Shown here: positions 22,256-34,457 of the stretch, one piece after another
Layout: each line of letters begins with the position of its first letter
How positions within the stretch are numbered: the stretch's first letter is position 1
DNA from: Anniella stebbinsi
Lineage: Eukaryota > Chordata > Lepidosauria > Squamata > Anniellidae
Assembly (NCBI GenBank): GCA_029215795.1
Contig: JARDYH010000002.1
Location: 11,029,001-11,093,000 of the forward strand
Length of the DNA: 64,000 bases
Direction: 5' to 3'
Position numbers and translations under genes: made by a program
Notes under the pieces: generated by a model
Told to the model about the DNA's origin: nothing
The model's input: only the letters and a program-made list of their open reading frames with translations
Databases searched by the model: none

Positions 22256-23114
22256 GTAAACAATCACTTTGATTGATCCACAGAGACCATTTTAGTTTTG
22301 GTGTGTTACTATAATAGAAGGTCCCAGGTTCATTGAGATGTATGCATAGCCAGTTCAGGAGATTCCAGATAACAGATGTTGGGAAAGAGTCTCTGCCTAC
22401 AGTTTTGGAGTCAGTACTGGATTAGATGGGCCAATGGACTAATCCAATTTCAGACATTCACCTTTTCATGGGCTTGCCCAGCCTCTGGGTAGTCTAGGAA
22501 GAAGGCTCTGTTTCTGACACCCAGTTCAACCTCGCTCCTCCAACCCAATTCCACAATAATGTGTTCTGACCTGGTGGTAATCGTGAACCTGTAATTAAGC
22601 TAGTTGAATCCTCTTTAAATCATTGGCTCTACACAGCCATCATTCATAGGACATAAAAGTGGGATGTGGAACTTGTGCAAAATTCAATCCGGGCAGGTTT
22701 GGCCCCATTTTGCAAATCAATTCTGATTAGCCACACAGTTGGAAGCTGTCTGAAGTGGGCCGAACCTGGAAATGTGGATTGAGTTGCAAAGCTGGACTGA
22801 GATGTGTGCTAGAGCCAAATGGCAATTGCACACAAATTTAAAAAGTGGCAACATTTCAGAATGTAACATTCAGTTTTCATTTTTTCAAAAAGCTTTAAAT
22901 CTGACATATACAAACGAATCTTTACGAGCGAATTCAAGGCAGGAGAACTTGTGTGAGAATCTCTCCCCATTCCTAGTCATTTTATTTCCAGCTTTCCAGC
23001 AGAGGAAGCTATTTGGTCTGATCTTAACTGCTCTGCAGTGCCGCCCAGATGATGGCCAAAGAAGGGTAGTGTACCTCATGACCCCAATGGACCAGGTAAC
23101 TGGAGGAGCCAATA

Positions 23115-23437
23115 TAGGGTGAGCATATGAAAAGGAGCACAAGACTCCTGTATCTTTAACAGTTGTACAGAAAAGGGAATTTCACCAGGTGCCATTTGTA
23201 TGCAAGCAGCCCCTGGGGAAATTCCCCCTTCTTCACAACATTTAAAGCTGCGGGAGCCCTGCCCTCTGTTGTATCTGGTCAAGAAGGCAGGCAGGGCTTC
23301 TGCAGCTTTAACTGTTGTGTGAAGAGGAATCTCATCAGGTGCTGCATGCATACAAATGACAACTGCTGAAATTCCCTTTTCTACACAGCTGTTAAAGATA
23401 CAGGAGCCCCTGTCCTCCTTTCAATATGGTCACCCTA
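23115..23437. mobile_element. hAT-like foldback MITE, type A variant, copy 6
   Basis: TAGGGTGAGCATATGAAAAG to TTCAATATGGTCACCCTA, CACCTG-type interior. Flanking 8-mers AGCCAATA and AGCCACTA match at 7 of 8. Confidence 0.88.
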
Positions 23438-23512
23438 AGCCACTAGAAACCTAGCTGGCCTTATATAACCATTTCTTTGAGATTGGTTACTTAGTTTGAG
23501 AAACTCCTCTGA

Positions 23513-24108
23513 CAGAGAGCCGATCTACACACTAGCTTTGTAACGTTTTATAAGGGTTATGAAAACTCTTTGGGCCACATGACGCACTCCCTTGAACGTT
23601 GTATACCCGAGGTTTTTTAAAACTCACTTCAGCTATATACAGTGGTTTTTTACTTTTAATAAATCGTTTTAAGTAAAATAATGTGTCCTTCCTTACCGTT
23701 TGTGATTTGTGGGGGCAGTGCTTCGTTTACCAGTGCCCAAATGCTTAGCAGTTGATTGGTGGGGAAGAAAGAGGGACTAAGGAGGAAGTGGGCGAGTGAA
23801 CTACAACACCCACAATGCTTATCTCTATACTCATTGAAAGCTAGGGAATGAAAGGGGAACTAAGGAGGAAGTGGGCAAGTAAACTACAGCGCTCATAATG
23901 CCTTGCCCTAAACTCATAGTAAAAATGAAACAGAAAGAGACGGGTAGAAGGGTATGAGACTGCACACACCGCTTTGAAGACTGAAGAATTTTTCTCTTGT
24001 AACGTGAGTACTCCTTAATGTGGTCTAAGACATTTTAGAATGCACCTATTTGGAACGTTTTAAAATATTATTTAAAACATTCAAACACACTGTGTAGATA
24101 GGCTCAGA
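23513..24108. mobile_element. Nonautonomous DNA element with GAGCC-ATCTACAC termini (~600 bp)
   Basis: Left end GAGAGCCGATCTACACACTA, right end GTGTAGATAGGCTC. Inside are internally repeated pieces: AGGGACTAAGGAGGAAGTGGG and GGGGAACTAAGGAGGAAGTG, and AACTACAACACCCACAATGC and AACTACAGCGCTCATAATGC. Ends match the palindrome at 4918-5022. No transposase frame. Confidence 0.65.
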
Positions 24109-24547
24109 GTAGCTGCTAGGCCTGGCTTGGTGGCTTGCCTGAGTTCTGCCCTGGCTTTTGGCCCCTCTGATCTTTGTTTGCTGTTCTGGACCTTGATTCC
24201 TGCTTGTTCCTGAATCCACACTCTCCCCCGGCAATGCCTTGCTGCCGCTCACTGCCTCCATCACCTGCCCTTTGAGGTAGCTGCCTCACTCTATCTAATG
24301 GTAGAGCTGGCGCTGCCAGCAATCTATTTAAATTAGCACTGAGCCGAAACCTGCCCCCTATTCTGGGGGAGTTTCTCTCTTCCTGTAAAAGAGGCATTGT
24401 TTTTTTTCTGCCTTCGTCGCGTGTGTGTGGGGGGGAATTCAGAGCATTTTCTCCTTGGGGAGGGGGACAGGATTTCCACATACTTTTTTAAAGTGTAGCT
24501 GGTTACTGAAGGGGCTTTTTCCTATTTTTTAGTTTTTAAAAGAATAC

Positions 24548-24866
24548 TAGGCTGACCATATGAAAAGGAGGACAGGGCTCATGTGACTTTAACAGTTGCA
24601 GAGAAAAGGGAAGTTCAGCCGGCATCATTTGTATGCAATTCGTACCTGGTGAAATCCCCTCTTCATCACAACAGTTAAAGTTGCAGAGCCCTGCCTTCTT
24701 TTGTATCTGGTCACTCTAGTATAGTGCCTGCAACTTTAATTGTTGTGATGAAGAGAGAATTTCGCCAGGTACTAACTGCATACAAACAACGCCGGCTGAA
24801 ATTCCCTTTTCTCTGCAACTGTTAAAGTTACATGAGCCCTGTCCTCTTTTTCATATGGTCAGCCTA
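24548..24866. mobile_element. hAT-like foldback MITE, type A, copy 7
   Basis: Full length with perfect 8-bp duplication AAGAATAC (24540-24547, 24867-24874). Interior has diverged CGGCATC/GCCGGC in place of CAGTGTC. Confidence 0.93.
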
Positions 24867-25069
24867 AAGAATACCCTCTCTCTCTAGCATTTGGATGAGC
24901 TCAGCAGTTCTTAATGAATGCCTATTAGACACCATGTGACCTCACCCTCTCTAATAAGCATCCAGTAAACACTCCTAGGGTCCTGAAAATGCCGGTGGTG
25001 GGTGGGGTGTTTTAAAAAAAAGAAAAAGAAAGAAAATCACTCAATAATATTGCCATGTTGGTCTTCAAA

Positions 25070-25388
25070 TAGGGTGACCAGATAAAATCCAGGTAAGGGC
25101 TCATGTAACTTTAACAGTTGTAGAGAAAAGGGAATTTCAGCCAGTGTCATTTGTACGCAATTAGTTCCTGGTGAAATTCCCTCTTCATCACAACAGTTAA
25201 CGGTGCAGGCACTATACTAGAGTGACCAGATACAAAAGAAGGCAGGGCCCCTGCACCTTTAACTGGTGTGATGAAGAGGGTATTTCACCAGGTGCAAATT
25301 GCATACAAATGAGCCGGCTGATATTCCCTTTTCTCTGCAATTGTTAAAGTTACATGAGCCCTGACCTGGATTTTATCTGGTCAGCCTA
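25070..25388. mobile_element. hAT-like foldback MITE, type B termini, copy 8
   Basis: TAGGGTGACCAGATAAAATC to GATTTTATCTGGTCAGCCTA. Flanked by CTTCAAA on both sides (7 bp). Confidence 0.92.
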
Positions 25389-25402
25389 CTTCAAAGCAAC
25401 AA

Positions 25403-25408
25403 TTTATT
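25403..25408 (-). terminator. SKOR2: Possible distal polyadenylation hexamer downstream of SKOR2
   Basis: The first canonical AATAAA I noticed on the minus strand below the SKOR2 stop codon, about 2.4 kb away. Weak evidence: variant hexamers nearer the stop, such as TATAAA around 27367-27372, are equally possible. Confidence 0.2.
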
Positions 25409-26162
25409 TTTGCGTTTCTCTGCTTGGTTGATTTAGTTTAGCATTTAAGCAAATAATCTTTGATTAGCACTGCAGTCTGTGCTGGTGGGTCTTTTCTTTT
25501 CTTTTTTTAATCCCCATTGTCTGCAGGGAAGGCATGTCAGTGACAACAGACACAGCATGAGACATTTATCTGCTCTGCTCTGTCTGCATACCTAAGCCTA
25601 CTGCTTTTTTCCTCCTTGCACTGTGACTTTGGCCTCATGGATGCTGGGCATATTCTGATCCATCAACTGGTCCATCGGCATTTTATTCCCAAACAGTATC
25701 CAGCCTGATGCCTCTGGCATTAAGTTGATGGACATTCCTTTGTTATCCCCGCCCAGCATCCAGTACTGAGAAGCAAATTGCCTCCGGACATAATGGTTTC
25801 CGTTGGCTACCTGGGCTAATGACAGTCGTGGATGACACATCCATCTTTCGTGAATTTGAACAGACTTGGCTAGCGTTTGGAGGAGCCACTCCTCCAAGCA
25901 CCAGCTGAATCACTGGCTGTGTGCACCGCTTGCTGTGCGGATTGGGATGACAACCAGCGTGCGAAACCAAATCCAGTTATCCCTGATCAGGGATAACAGC
26001 ATGGATTCTTCTTAGTGTGGCCCATTGTGGATTCCTCTCTCCCGGGAAGCCTGGCATGGGGGAAGGCCCCCTCTAAGGATCACATGGGAAGCTTCTTCAG
26101 GACAGGTTGTGCTGGTGGGTCGAAGGTTCCCCATCCCTGATGTAAGGCATCCTGAATCTATT

Positions 26163-26605
26163 TCCACTGAATGTAAGAACATAAGAAAAGCCATGGTGGA
26201 TCAGACCAAGGGTTTATCTAGTGCAGCATTCTGTTCACACAGTGGTAGGCTGACCATATGAAAAGGAGGACAGGGCTCCTGTAACTTTAACAGTTGTAGA
26301 GAAAAGGGAATTTCAGCCAGTGTCATTTGTATGCAATTAGTTCCTGGTGATATTCCCTCTTCATCACAACAGTTAAAGGTGCAGGCACTATACTAGAGTG
26401 ACCATATACAAAAGAAGGCAGGGCCCCTGCACCTTTAACTGTTGTGATGAAGAGGGAATTTCACCAGGATTTAGCTGCATACAAATGACACTGGCTGAAA
26501 TTCCCTTTTCTCTACAACTGTTAAAGTTACATGAGCCCTGTCCTCCTTTTCATATAGTCAGCCTACACAGTGGCTAACCATGCTGCCAATGGGATCCATG
26601 AAAGG
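26163..26605 (-). mobile_element. LINE 3' UTR fragment split by a MITE
   Basis: TAAGAACATAAGAAAAGCCATGG...CAGACCAAGGGTTTATCTAG...CTGTTCACACAGTGG, then MITE 26246-26565, then CACAGTGGCTAACCATGCTG. Removing the MITE and one duplicated CACAGTGG restores the repeat consensus seen at 3470-3490. Confidence 0.85.
26246..26565. mobile_element. hAT-like foldback MITE, type A, copy 9 (nested in LINE)
   Basis: 320 bp, perfect 8-bp duplication CACAGTGG (26238-26245, 26566-26573). Nested insertion proves mobility after the LINE fragment arrived. Confidence 0.95.
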
Positions 26606-27293
26606 TCATTTAGACTGATCCCGAATGCACAATATTATAATAGAATCCGATGCCAATACAACCAAACCCATGCTACAATGTGTTAACATAGTAGCATGGG
26701 TTGGTTCAGAATACCCACAGAGTGCCACAAGTTATGATCTAATGCATGGATGCAGAACCTCAGGCTCAGGAGCCAAATCCAGCCCTCTGAGGTTTCCCAG
26801 ATGGCCATGCCCTCTTCCCCTGGTCCCACCCCCTTTCCTCGACCACCAATTGTTCCGTGGTTTTTCCAGCTTTTGTGCCGTCGCCCCATCCCATTCTAAA
26901 CGGCTGAACTGCCTCTGCTAAGGTTTAGTTACTGGTAGTAAGAGCTTGAAGCCCCATTGGCCTTGACCCCAAGAACTTCTCCAGAATGGAATCCAGCCCT
27001 CGGGGTGAAAGAGTTCGACACCCCTCATCTAATGCATTCGTAGCTGTTATTGCGCTCTGGCTGAACATGCAAGTCCTTCTGCGGAAAAGCCACGCTGCCA
27101 AAGGGGTTGATAGAAGGTCTGACTGCTGCATCTCCCATTTCGCTCCTCCATGAGTTCCTTCACTTGCTCTTCTCCCCTGTTGGCGTGGGGCAAAACCCAT
27201 AGCAGCAACACAGAGAATGAGGCCTTAAATGAACGAGTACCTATGAGAGTAGCGTTGAGACAGTGTTTTGAACTTTCGATTGTGCTCTTGGCG

Positions 27294-27556
27294 TAGGGTG
27301 ACCATATGGAAAGGAGGACTGGGCTCCTGTATCTTTAACAGTTGCATAGGAAAGGGAATTTCAGCAGATGTCATTTATATGCATGCAGCACCTGGTGAAA
27401 TTCCCTCTTCATGACAACAGTTAAAGCTGCAGGAGGTATACTAGAGTGACCAGATACAAAAAGAGGGCAGGGCTCCTGCAGCTTTAACTGTTTTGAATGA
27501 AGAGGGAATTTCGCCAGGTGCTGCATGCATACAGATGCATGCATGTGGTCAGCCTA
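27294..27556. mobile_element. hAT-like foldback MITE, internally deleted, copy 10
   Basis: TAGGGTGACCATATGGAAAG on the left, then the interior to GCATGCATACAGATGC, then directly GTGGTCAGCCTA. About 60 bp of the right arm is missing. Lies 217 bp beyond the SKOR2 stop, so it may be inside the 3' UTR. Confidence 0.85.
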
Positions 27557-27772
27557 CTCGTGGGGGATCACTTTACACTACAGGATTTGGGCTCATACTT
27601 CTAAAAAAAACCCTGGATGGATTATCCGGGTTCCTGGGTTTAAAATCCAGCAAGACTGTAGGTTTTCTTTCACAGAGATCTCATCTGAGTTCGTACAATG
27701 AATTTAACACCTGCAGTGGCCATAGGCAGCAATGACAGCTTAGGCCGCTCTCCACTCCTGCTAGCTCACCTT

Positions 27773-27835
27773 TTAGCTTTTGCTGAGATGTGTGCCAAGT
27801 TTTTCTTTCCTGATCAAGCTTGCTGCATAGGGGAT
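27773..27835 (-). CDS. SKOR2: SKOR2 coding exon 7 (terminal)
   Basis: Acceptor TATCCTTGCAG; encodes IPYAASLIRKEKLGTHLSKS then TAA (27775-27773). The human end is IPYAASLIRKEKLGAHLSKS, one substitution. The exon is very short on coding but fixes the 3' boundary of the gene. Confidence 0.97.
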   Translation of the reverse strand: MPYAASLIRKEKLGTHLSKS

Positions 27836-30800
27836 CTGCAAGGATAAAGAGAAAGCCGTCAGGGGAAGATGAAATATCAAAGATGGAAGTGTAAATAAAG
27901 GAGAGGTCAAACAGGTTTTTAGGGTACAATCCTATGTACGTTTACACACGCACAAAACTCCTACAACTCCCAGCATTCCCCAGCCTTGGCTGGCTGGGGA
28001 ATGCTGGGAGTTGTAGGCCTTTCCCTGTCTGAACATGTACAGGTTTGCACCCTTAGTAACTCTTGCATAAGCCCTGTAAAGTAGACAAGTGTTACTGTCC
28101 CTGTACTACAGATGTGAAGTTAGGGTGGCCATATGAGAAGGAGGACAGGGCTCCTGTATCTTTAACAGTTGCATAGAAAAGGGAATTTCAGCAGGTGTCA
28201 TTTGTATGCATGCAGCACCTGGTGAAATCCCCTCTTCATCAGAACAGTTAAAGCTGCAGGAGCTATACTAGTGTGACCAGATACAAAAAGAGGGCATAAA
28301 GTCCTAAACAACTTGGGACCAGGATATGTAGCAGACCTCCTTCTGTTATAGACACCCTGATAACAGAGGAGGTCTTGCTGGCCATTCCGAAATGAACGGA
28401 ATGTCGCCATGAAGAACCTCAATAGTGGGCCTTCTCTGCAGTGGCACCTGTCATCCAGAAAACCCTCCCTTGTGTGGACCTGGGGGTGAAAAATGTGGCA
28501 TCTTTTAAATGCCTCCCAAAAACTTGTTCACCAAGGCTTTCCCTGGCCTGTAAGTAAATTAATGATGCTGCTCCATTTTACTGCTCCTTGATTTTTTTTT
28601 TACTGCAGTTGGAAGCATTTTTAATGTTGTGTTTTAATGCTGTGTTTTTAATATTGTATTTTAATATTGTGAACCGCTGGGAGTTTTTATAACATTCAGT
28701 GGTATATAAATGCCACAAATAAATAAAATGAATGGCTCTGGGCTTCACACATGGAGGGGGACACATTGCCTACCCCAGGCCTCTCTCAAAATACTAGAAC
28801 CCAATGGGGCCATCCCATGAAGCTGATTGGTGGGAGATTCAGGGCAGATAAAAGGAAGGACTTCTTCACACAGCGCATAGTTAAATTATGGAATTCACTA
28901 CCACAAGATGTAGTGATGGCCACCAATTTGGATGGCTTTAAAAGGGGGTTGGATAGATTCCTGGAGGAGAAGGCTATCTGTGGCTACTAGGCTAGGCTGA
29001 CCATATGAAAAGGAGGACAGGGCTCATGTAACATTAACAGTTGTAGAGAACAGGGAATTTCAGCCAGTGTCATTTGTATGCAGTTAGTTCCTGGTGAAAT
29101 TCCCTCTTCATCACTACAGTTAAAGTTGCAGGGGCCCTGCCTTCTTTTGTATATGGTCACTGTAGTATAGTGCCTGCAACTTTAACTGTTGTGATGAAGA
29201 GGGGATTTCACCAGGAACTAATTGCATACAAATGACACTGGCTGAAATCCCCTTTTCTCTACAACTGTTAAAGTTACATGAGCCCTGTTCTCCTTTTCAT
29301 ATGGTCAGCCTATGGCCCATGGGCAGCTGGTAGGCCACTGTGTGAATGCTGGACTAGTTGGGCCTTTGGTCTGATCCAGCATGGCTCCTCTTATGTTCTT
29401 AGATGATCTCAAGAGTGTTTCCTTCAACAAGTAGTTCCTGCACCTTTTTCCCGTAGCCGCATCTCAGTCATTTTGTTCGAGAACATAATTTCCTCTGGCA
29501 AGGGATGTGCAGCAGAGGAGCAAGACTGTATTGCCAATTTCCCAATTACTGGGGAAGCTAAGGAAGGCAGGCGCTCAGGAAATCATAAAAAGAATCTTTA
29601 CAAGTCCACGGTGTACAAAAGCTGAAAAATGAAACCTATTGATCGAGCGTTACTTTAATTGCGGGCTTTAAACTGCCTTCCCTGCTGCGCGGCTGTAAGA
29701 GGGTGTAGTAATAAGATGGAGGCAGAAGGGGGCACTTGAGGACTGAGTGGTTACAGGAAGAACTTTCTAGCTCTTAGTGATCCATCAGCACCCACAGAAT
29801 ATGAAGAAAGGTTCTTTGTTGCAAGAGACTGCTCCCAACAGCCTTGCCCAAATCCGGTTGTGTGATTATTTCCTGCTGGCTGGGGATAATGGGTGTTCCT
29901 GTCCAACACTTCCCTTTGGGTCAAAGCTGCTATAGACCAAACTCATTCTCCAAGTGCAGATCCTTGATGTACGGATCCTGACTTAATATGGGCCTCATTC
30001 CTGTTGGAACTTATTTTTATGATGGGCAGGGGGAAAGCACGCAGCCTGTGTCTTTTACAACTAACTGCCTGTAGAAATCAGCTTTTCACAGCATGAAAAC
30101 TAACACGATCGCTGGCTCATGTCTGCCTGACAAGATGCTGTTACATAGGGTGACCAGATAAAATCCAGGTCAGGGCTCATGTAACTTTAACAGTTGTAGA
30201 GAAAAGGGAATTTCAGCCGGCGTCATTTGTATGCAATTAGTCCCTGGTGAAATTCCCTCTTCATCACAACAGTTAAAGGTGCAGGCACTATACTAGAGTG
30301 ACCATATACAAAAGAAGGCAGGGCCCCTGCAACTTTAACAGCTGTGATGAAGAGGGAATTTCACCAGGAACTAATTGCATACAAATGACACTGGCTGAAA
30401 TTCCCTTTTCTCTACAACAGTTAAAGTTACATGAGCCCTGACCTGGATTTTATCTGGTCACCCTACTGTTACAGGCACAGTTGCAGAAGACAGGTCAGAA
30501 GGTAGCTGCTCTGCTTATATCCTTGACTGCTCTGAGCGCTTGGACTGCCTGAGCGATACCAAAATTCATGTGTATGAAGTGCCAAGTCCCAAAGAGGATA
30601 GGATAGGGTGACCATATGGAAAGGAGGACAGGGCTTCTGTATCTTTAACAGTTGTATTGAAAAGGGAATTTCAGCAGGCGTCATTTGGATGCGTGCAGCA
30701 CCTGGTGAAATTCCATCTTCATCACAAAGTTAAAGCTGCAGGAGCCCTGCCCTCTTGCCCAGATACAAAAGAGGGTAGGGCTCCTGCAGTTTTAACTGTT

Positions 30801-33800
30801 GTGATGAAGAGGGGATTACATCAGGTGCTGCATGCATACAAATGTCACCTGCTGAAATTCCCTTTTCTATGCAACTCTTAAAGATACAGGAGCCCTGTCC
30901 TCCTTTTCATATGGTCACCCTTGGATAGGATGCTTATGGAGAACAAGATCTCCACAAGTCTGCCCCACTGCACATACTGATGACGACCGAGAGGAACTAT
31001 CGCCCTGTAGCAGAGGAAACAAGTGCAAAACTGTAACAAAATGTTGCTGTGCAAACAGCTTTTGTTCAGGATTTCAACCGCTCAGCCAGGCCCTGTTCCC
31101 AGATACTCTCTTTCATCCCTCCCCCACTACAATTGGGCAGCATTTTGTGGCCACTGAGCATACTCAGTCTCTATTGGTCTGTTTTGGGGTTCCCTCAACC
31201 TTAGCCCCCCAACTACAGGTTCTGCAAAGCTTTGGGTTCCCCCAAACTGGCTGTTACCACCCTCTTTGTGCGTGGAAAGTACCATTTTGGCAAAATTACG
31301 GATCTGCACTCAAAGAAATGAGTTTGTTATTAGTCTATAGCTTCCCTAAACTGAGTGCATACAGAAGGTACCAGGTTCATACCTTCAGCCCTCTGCAAAT
31401 AGTCATAGGAAGGATCTGCCTGCCCGTCACCTTACCAATGTAGAGAGCAATTGTATGGTCCCTAGGCAGGCATCCCAGGGACCATATGATTGCTCAGATC
31501 CTCTCTTCTGAGGTTGGAGACAGTGCTTGGACCTTGGAAAGGGGAGGCAGAGATCTGACCCCAGACCCTTCCCCTTCACAGCTAGCCTGAAAAGACCCAC
31601 ACGAGCTGCCCTTCAAGGTCAGAAAAGTGACCTTGGAGGAAGAGAAAAGGGGGAACTCTGGTGGGCAGGGATGAAAGGAGACTGTAGGGGCCAGGATATA
31701 AGTTATCCTGAGGCTCCTGCAGCCTCCAGCCATCCCCTTCCAAAGGGCCCTTGCTAGACGGACTAAGAAGCCCATCTAGCAAAATTTGCAGAGCAGGTGA
31801 TTAGGGAGGCGGAGATCAACTTTGCCACTCCTCTCGTCCTGCATTGGATGATTGGATGCCTCCAAGTTTGGGGGCTTCCAATCACTGAGTGCGCAACTGA
31901 TAGGATTGCACCCTTAATTAAGAAAAATGTTGAATATTCTGTGATTTCAATCTTAAAACATTTTTTAGTAAAGGAGAAATCACTTACAATTTGTAATTGT
32001 TGAACCATCTCTTCTCTGTAGGCCAATTCCCGTTTCATCTGGTCTTGAAAATTATCTATGGGAGGAAGAAAATAAAAAAGGAAGTTCCATTTTCAAAAGA
32101 AAAAAAATCTGCATGACATCAAACCAAGCAAATAAACATTCAGTTAAAAAAAAATGGCAATATGCAGTTGGCTATTCTGAAAGAGATCTATTGAAGTTCC
32201 ATCTGTGGGGATTTTGCCCTGGTGGAGAAAATGTGTTATTCAAAATAACAAAGGTTTATGAACTGGGCTGTACCACCAACTGTAAGATGTGTCCAATTGT
32301 AAAATTGTAATAGTCTATTATTACACAAAGCAAAATATTTAAGCTGCCCTCTTGAACAAACCTGTAGAATTGGAAAGCCCATTTTCAGCACAATTCTATA
32401 CAGGTCTGCTCAGAAGAAACTCCCATTGATATACATGCAGTATTAGATTTGGTACCCAAGGAAAGACCTGATACAGTGCCAAGCAAACATATGCCATAGA
32501 TTGGTAATACTCCAGGATAAGAGAGATTTTAGGCTGCACAGCTGTGAACAGCTCAGCTTAGTTATGAGTTACACTTCTGGATCGGTAGATCCACTCTACC
32601 AATCAGGATCGGATTCTTTCATTATGCACACCTAGGATCCCATGTGGGTTTCCATGTGTGGAAGGCAAGAGTCTTGAAAACATCACAATAGCCCTGCTAG
32701 ATCAGACCACAGGACCATCTGGTCCAGCAATCTGTTCACAGGTGGCCAACCAGTTCAAAACTGCCAGAGGCCACCAGGTTGGGGAAGTTTACTTTAAAGA
32801 GAGGGATGAGAAATGGATCTCTTCTATGCACAGTTCAGACTGTAATTCGAGATCCACTTGCCTGTGCAATCTATGCATGTCTATTAGAAATAAAACCCAT
32901 TGAGTCCAGTGGGGCTTTCTATCAGGGAAGTATGTATAGGGTTGCAGTCTGGACTGATGTAGGGCTCACTTATGAGCAGTGCTGGCTGCAGGTCTTTTCG
33001 GGCCCTTGAGCAAGACACTGTCCATGGGCTCATTGAGTCCACCTTCATTCGAGCTGCCATTGTCAACAGCATCTCCTGCTACTCCTCCTCTTTCCCATCA
33101 TCGCTCCCACTTGATTGCTCGACAGGCAGGGAGCCGGAGTGAACCACTCGAGCAGTGGCCTCTCCTGCTCCTCCTTCTCACCACCATGGTTGTCTAAGCA
33201 CATTGCCATGGTGAAGAGGAGGAGGTACTCCAGGGGGCTCTTGCCAGGAAGCCCTTGCTGGGGTGCTGGCCCAACCATGCCTACCCATGACAGCACCCAT
33301 GTTTTTGAGTAAATGTGCATGGCATGGGGCTGTAAGTAAATATGCAACTCTATGCATGCCTAACTGTAACCCTGGGCATCTTTATGAGGGAGCAGATCCC
33401 AGTCATCCCTGTGACTTGCTTCTAAATATATTCTTATTCTTATTCTTATTCTCTTTCTTGCTCATAGCGGTTTTTCTAGACGGACATGATGGGCTTTGCC
33501 AAGTCATGCTGTCTTTTATTGATTCAGGAATTTCCTTACGATGGAGCATGTTTTAATTATGACTACTTTCTGGATGTTGGTGTGGATGTATTCTGGTAGG
33601 CTCAATTTCTGGAGGTTTTCTGTATATTTTTTTTGATGTGATGCCGGTGGCCAATGTAACTAATGGAATAATTGTGAACTTTTCCTGTTGCCATAGTTCT
33701 TTGACTTCCATGGCCAGTGGTGTGTATTTGTCTCTCTTTTCTTCTTCCTTTTCGACAACATTTATTATTATTATTTGTATCCCACCTTTTCCCCAATATT

Positions 33801-34015
33801 GGGACTCAAAGCAGCTTGACAAAATTAAAACATATGCAATTAAAATGTAGAATCATAGAATGGTAGAGTCGGAAGGGGCCCATAAGGCCATATATAGAAA
33901 TATAAAAAAGAAAAGTTAAAAAATATAATTAAACCAGCTGTAATGTTAAAACATGTAAAACATTTAAAATGCAAATTATCTATCTATCATCTATCTATCT
34001 ATCTATCTATCTATC

Positions 34016-34058
<43 letters not shown>

Positions 34059-34423
34059 ATCTATCTATCTCCAGTGCCTAAACAGAGGTTCAGACTATTC
34101 CCCAAAGGCTGGCGAAACAAAAAAATTTTTGCCTGCCTCTGGAAAAATAGCATGTAGGATCGAGATACGAAAACAAATGAAGCTGGCATGAAGCCCCCCT
34201 CCCCATTCTCCACAATTGCTTATAGTCTGGTATTTTTTTCCTGTTTTAATCTAGTAGCAAAATTGACCACTGCCTTGTGGTACGTCAAGACCACACATTC
34301 TTCAAGCTGGTGAACGCCTCCGCCACCACTTCCTTGGTCAGCAGGACACGACAATCCATTTTCGTTTGAATTGTTATTTTGTGTGGTTTCATCACAGGCT
34401 TTATTTACATGAGAGAGAGAGAG

Positions 34424-34457
<34 letters not shown>

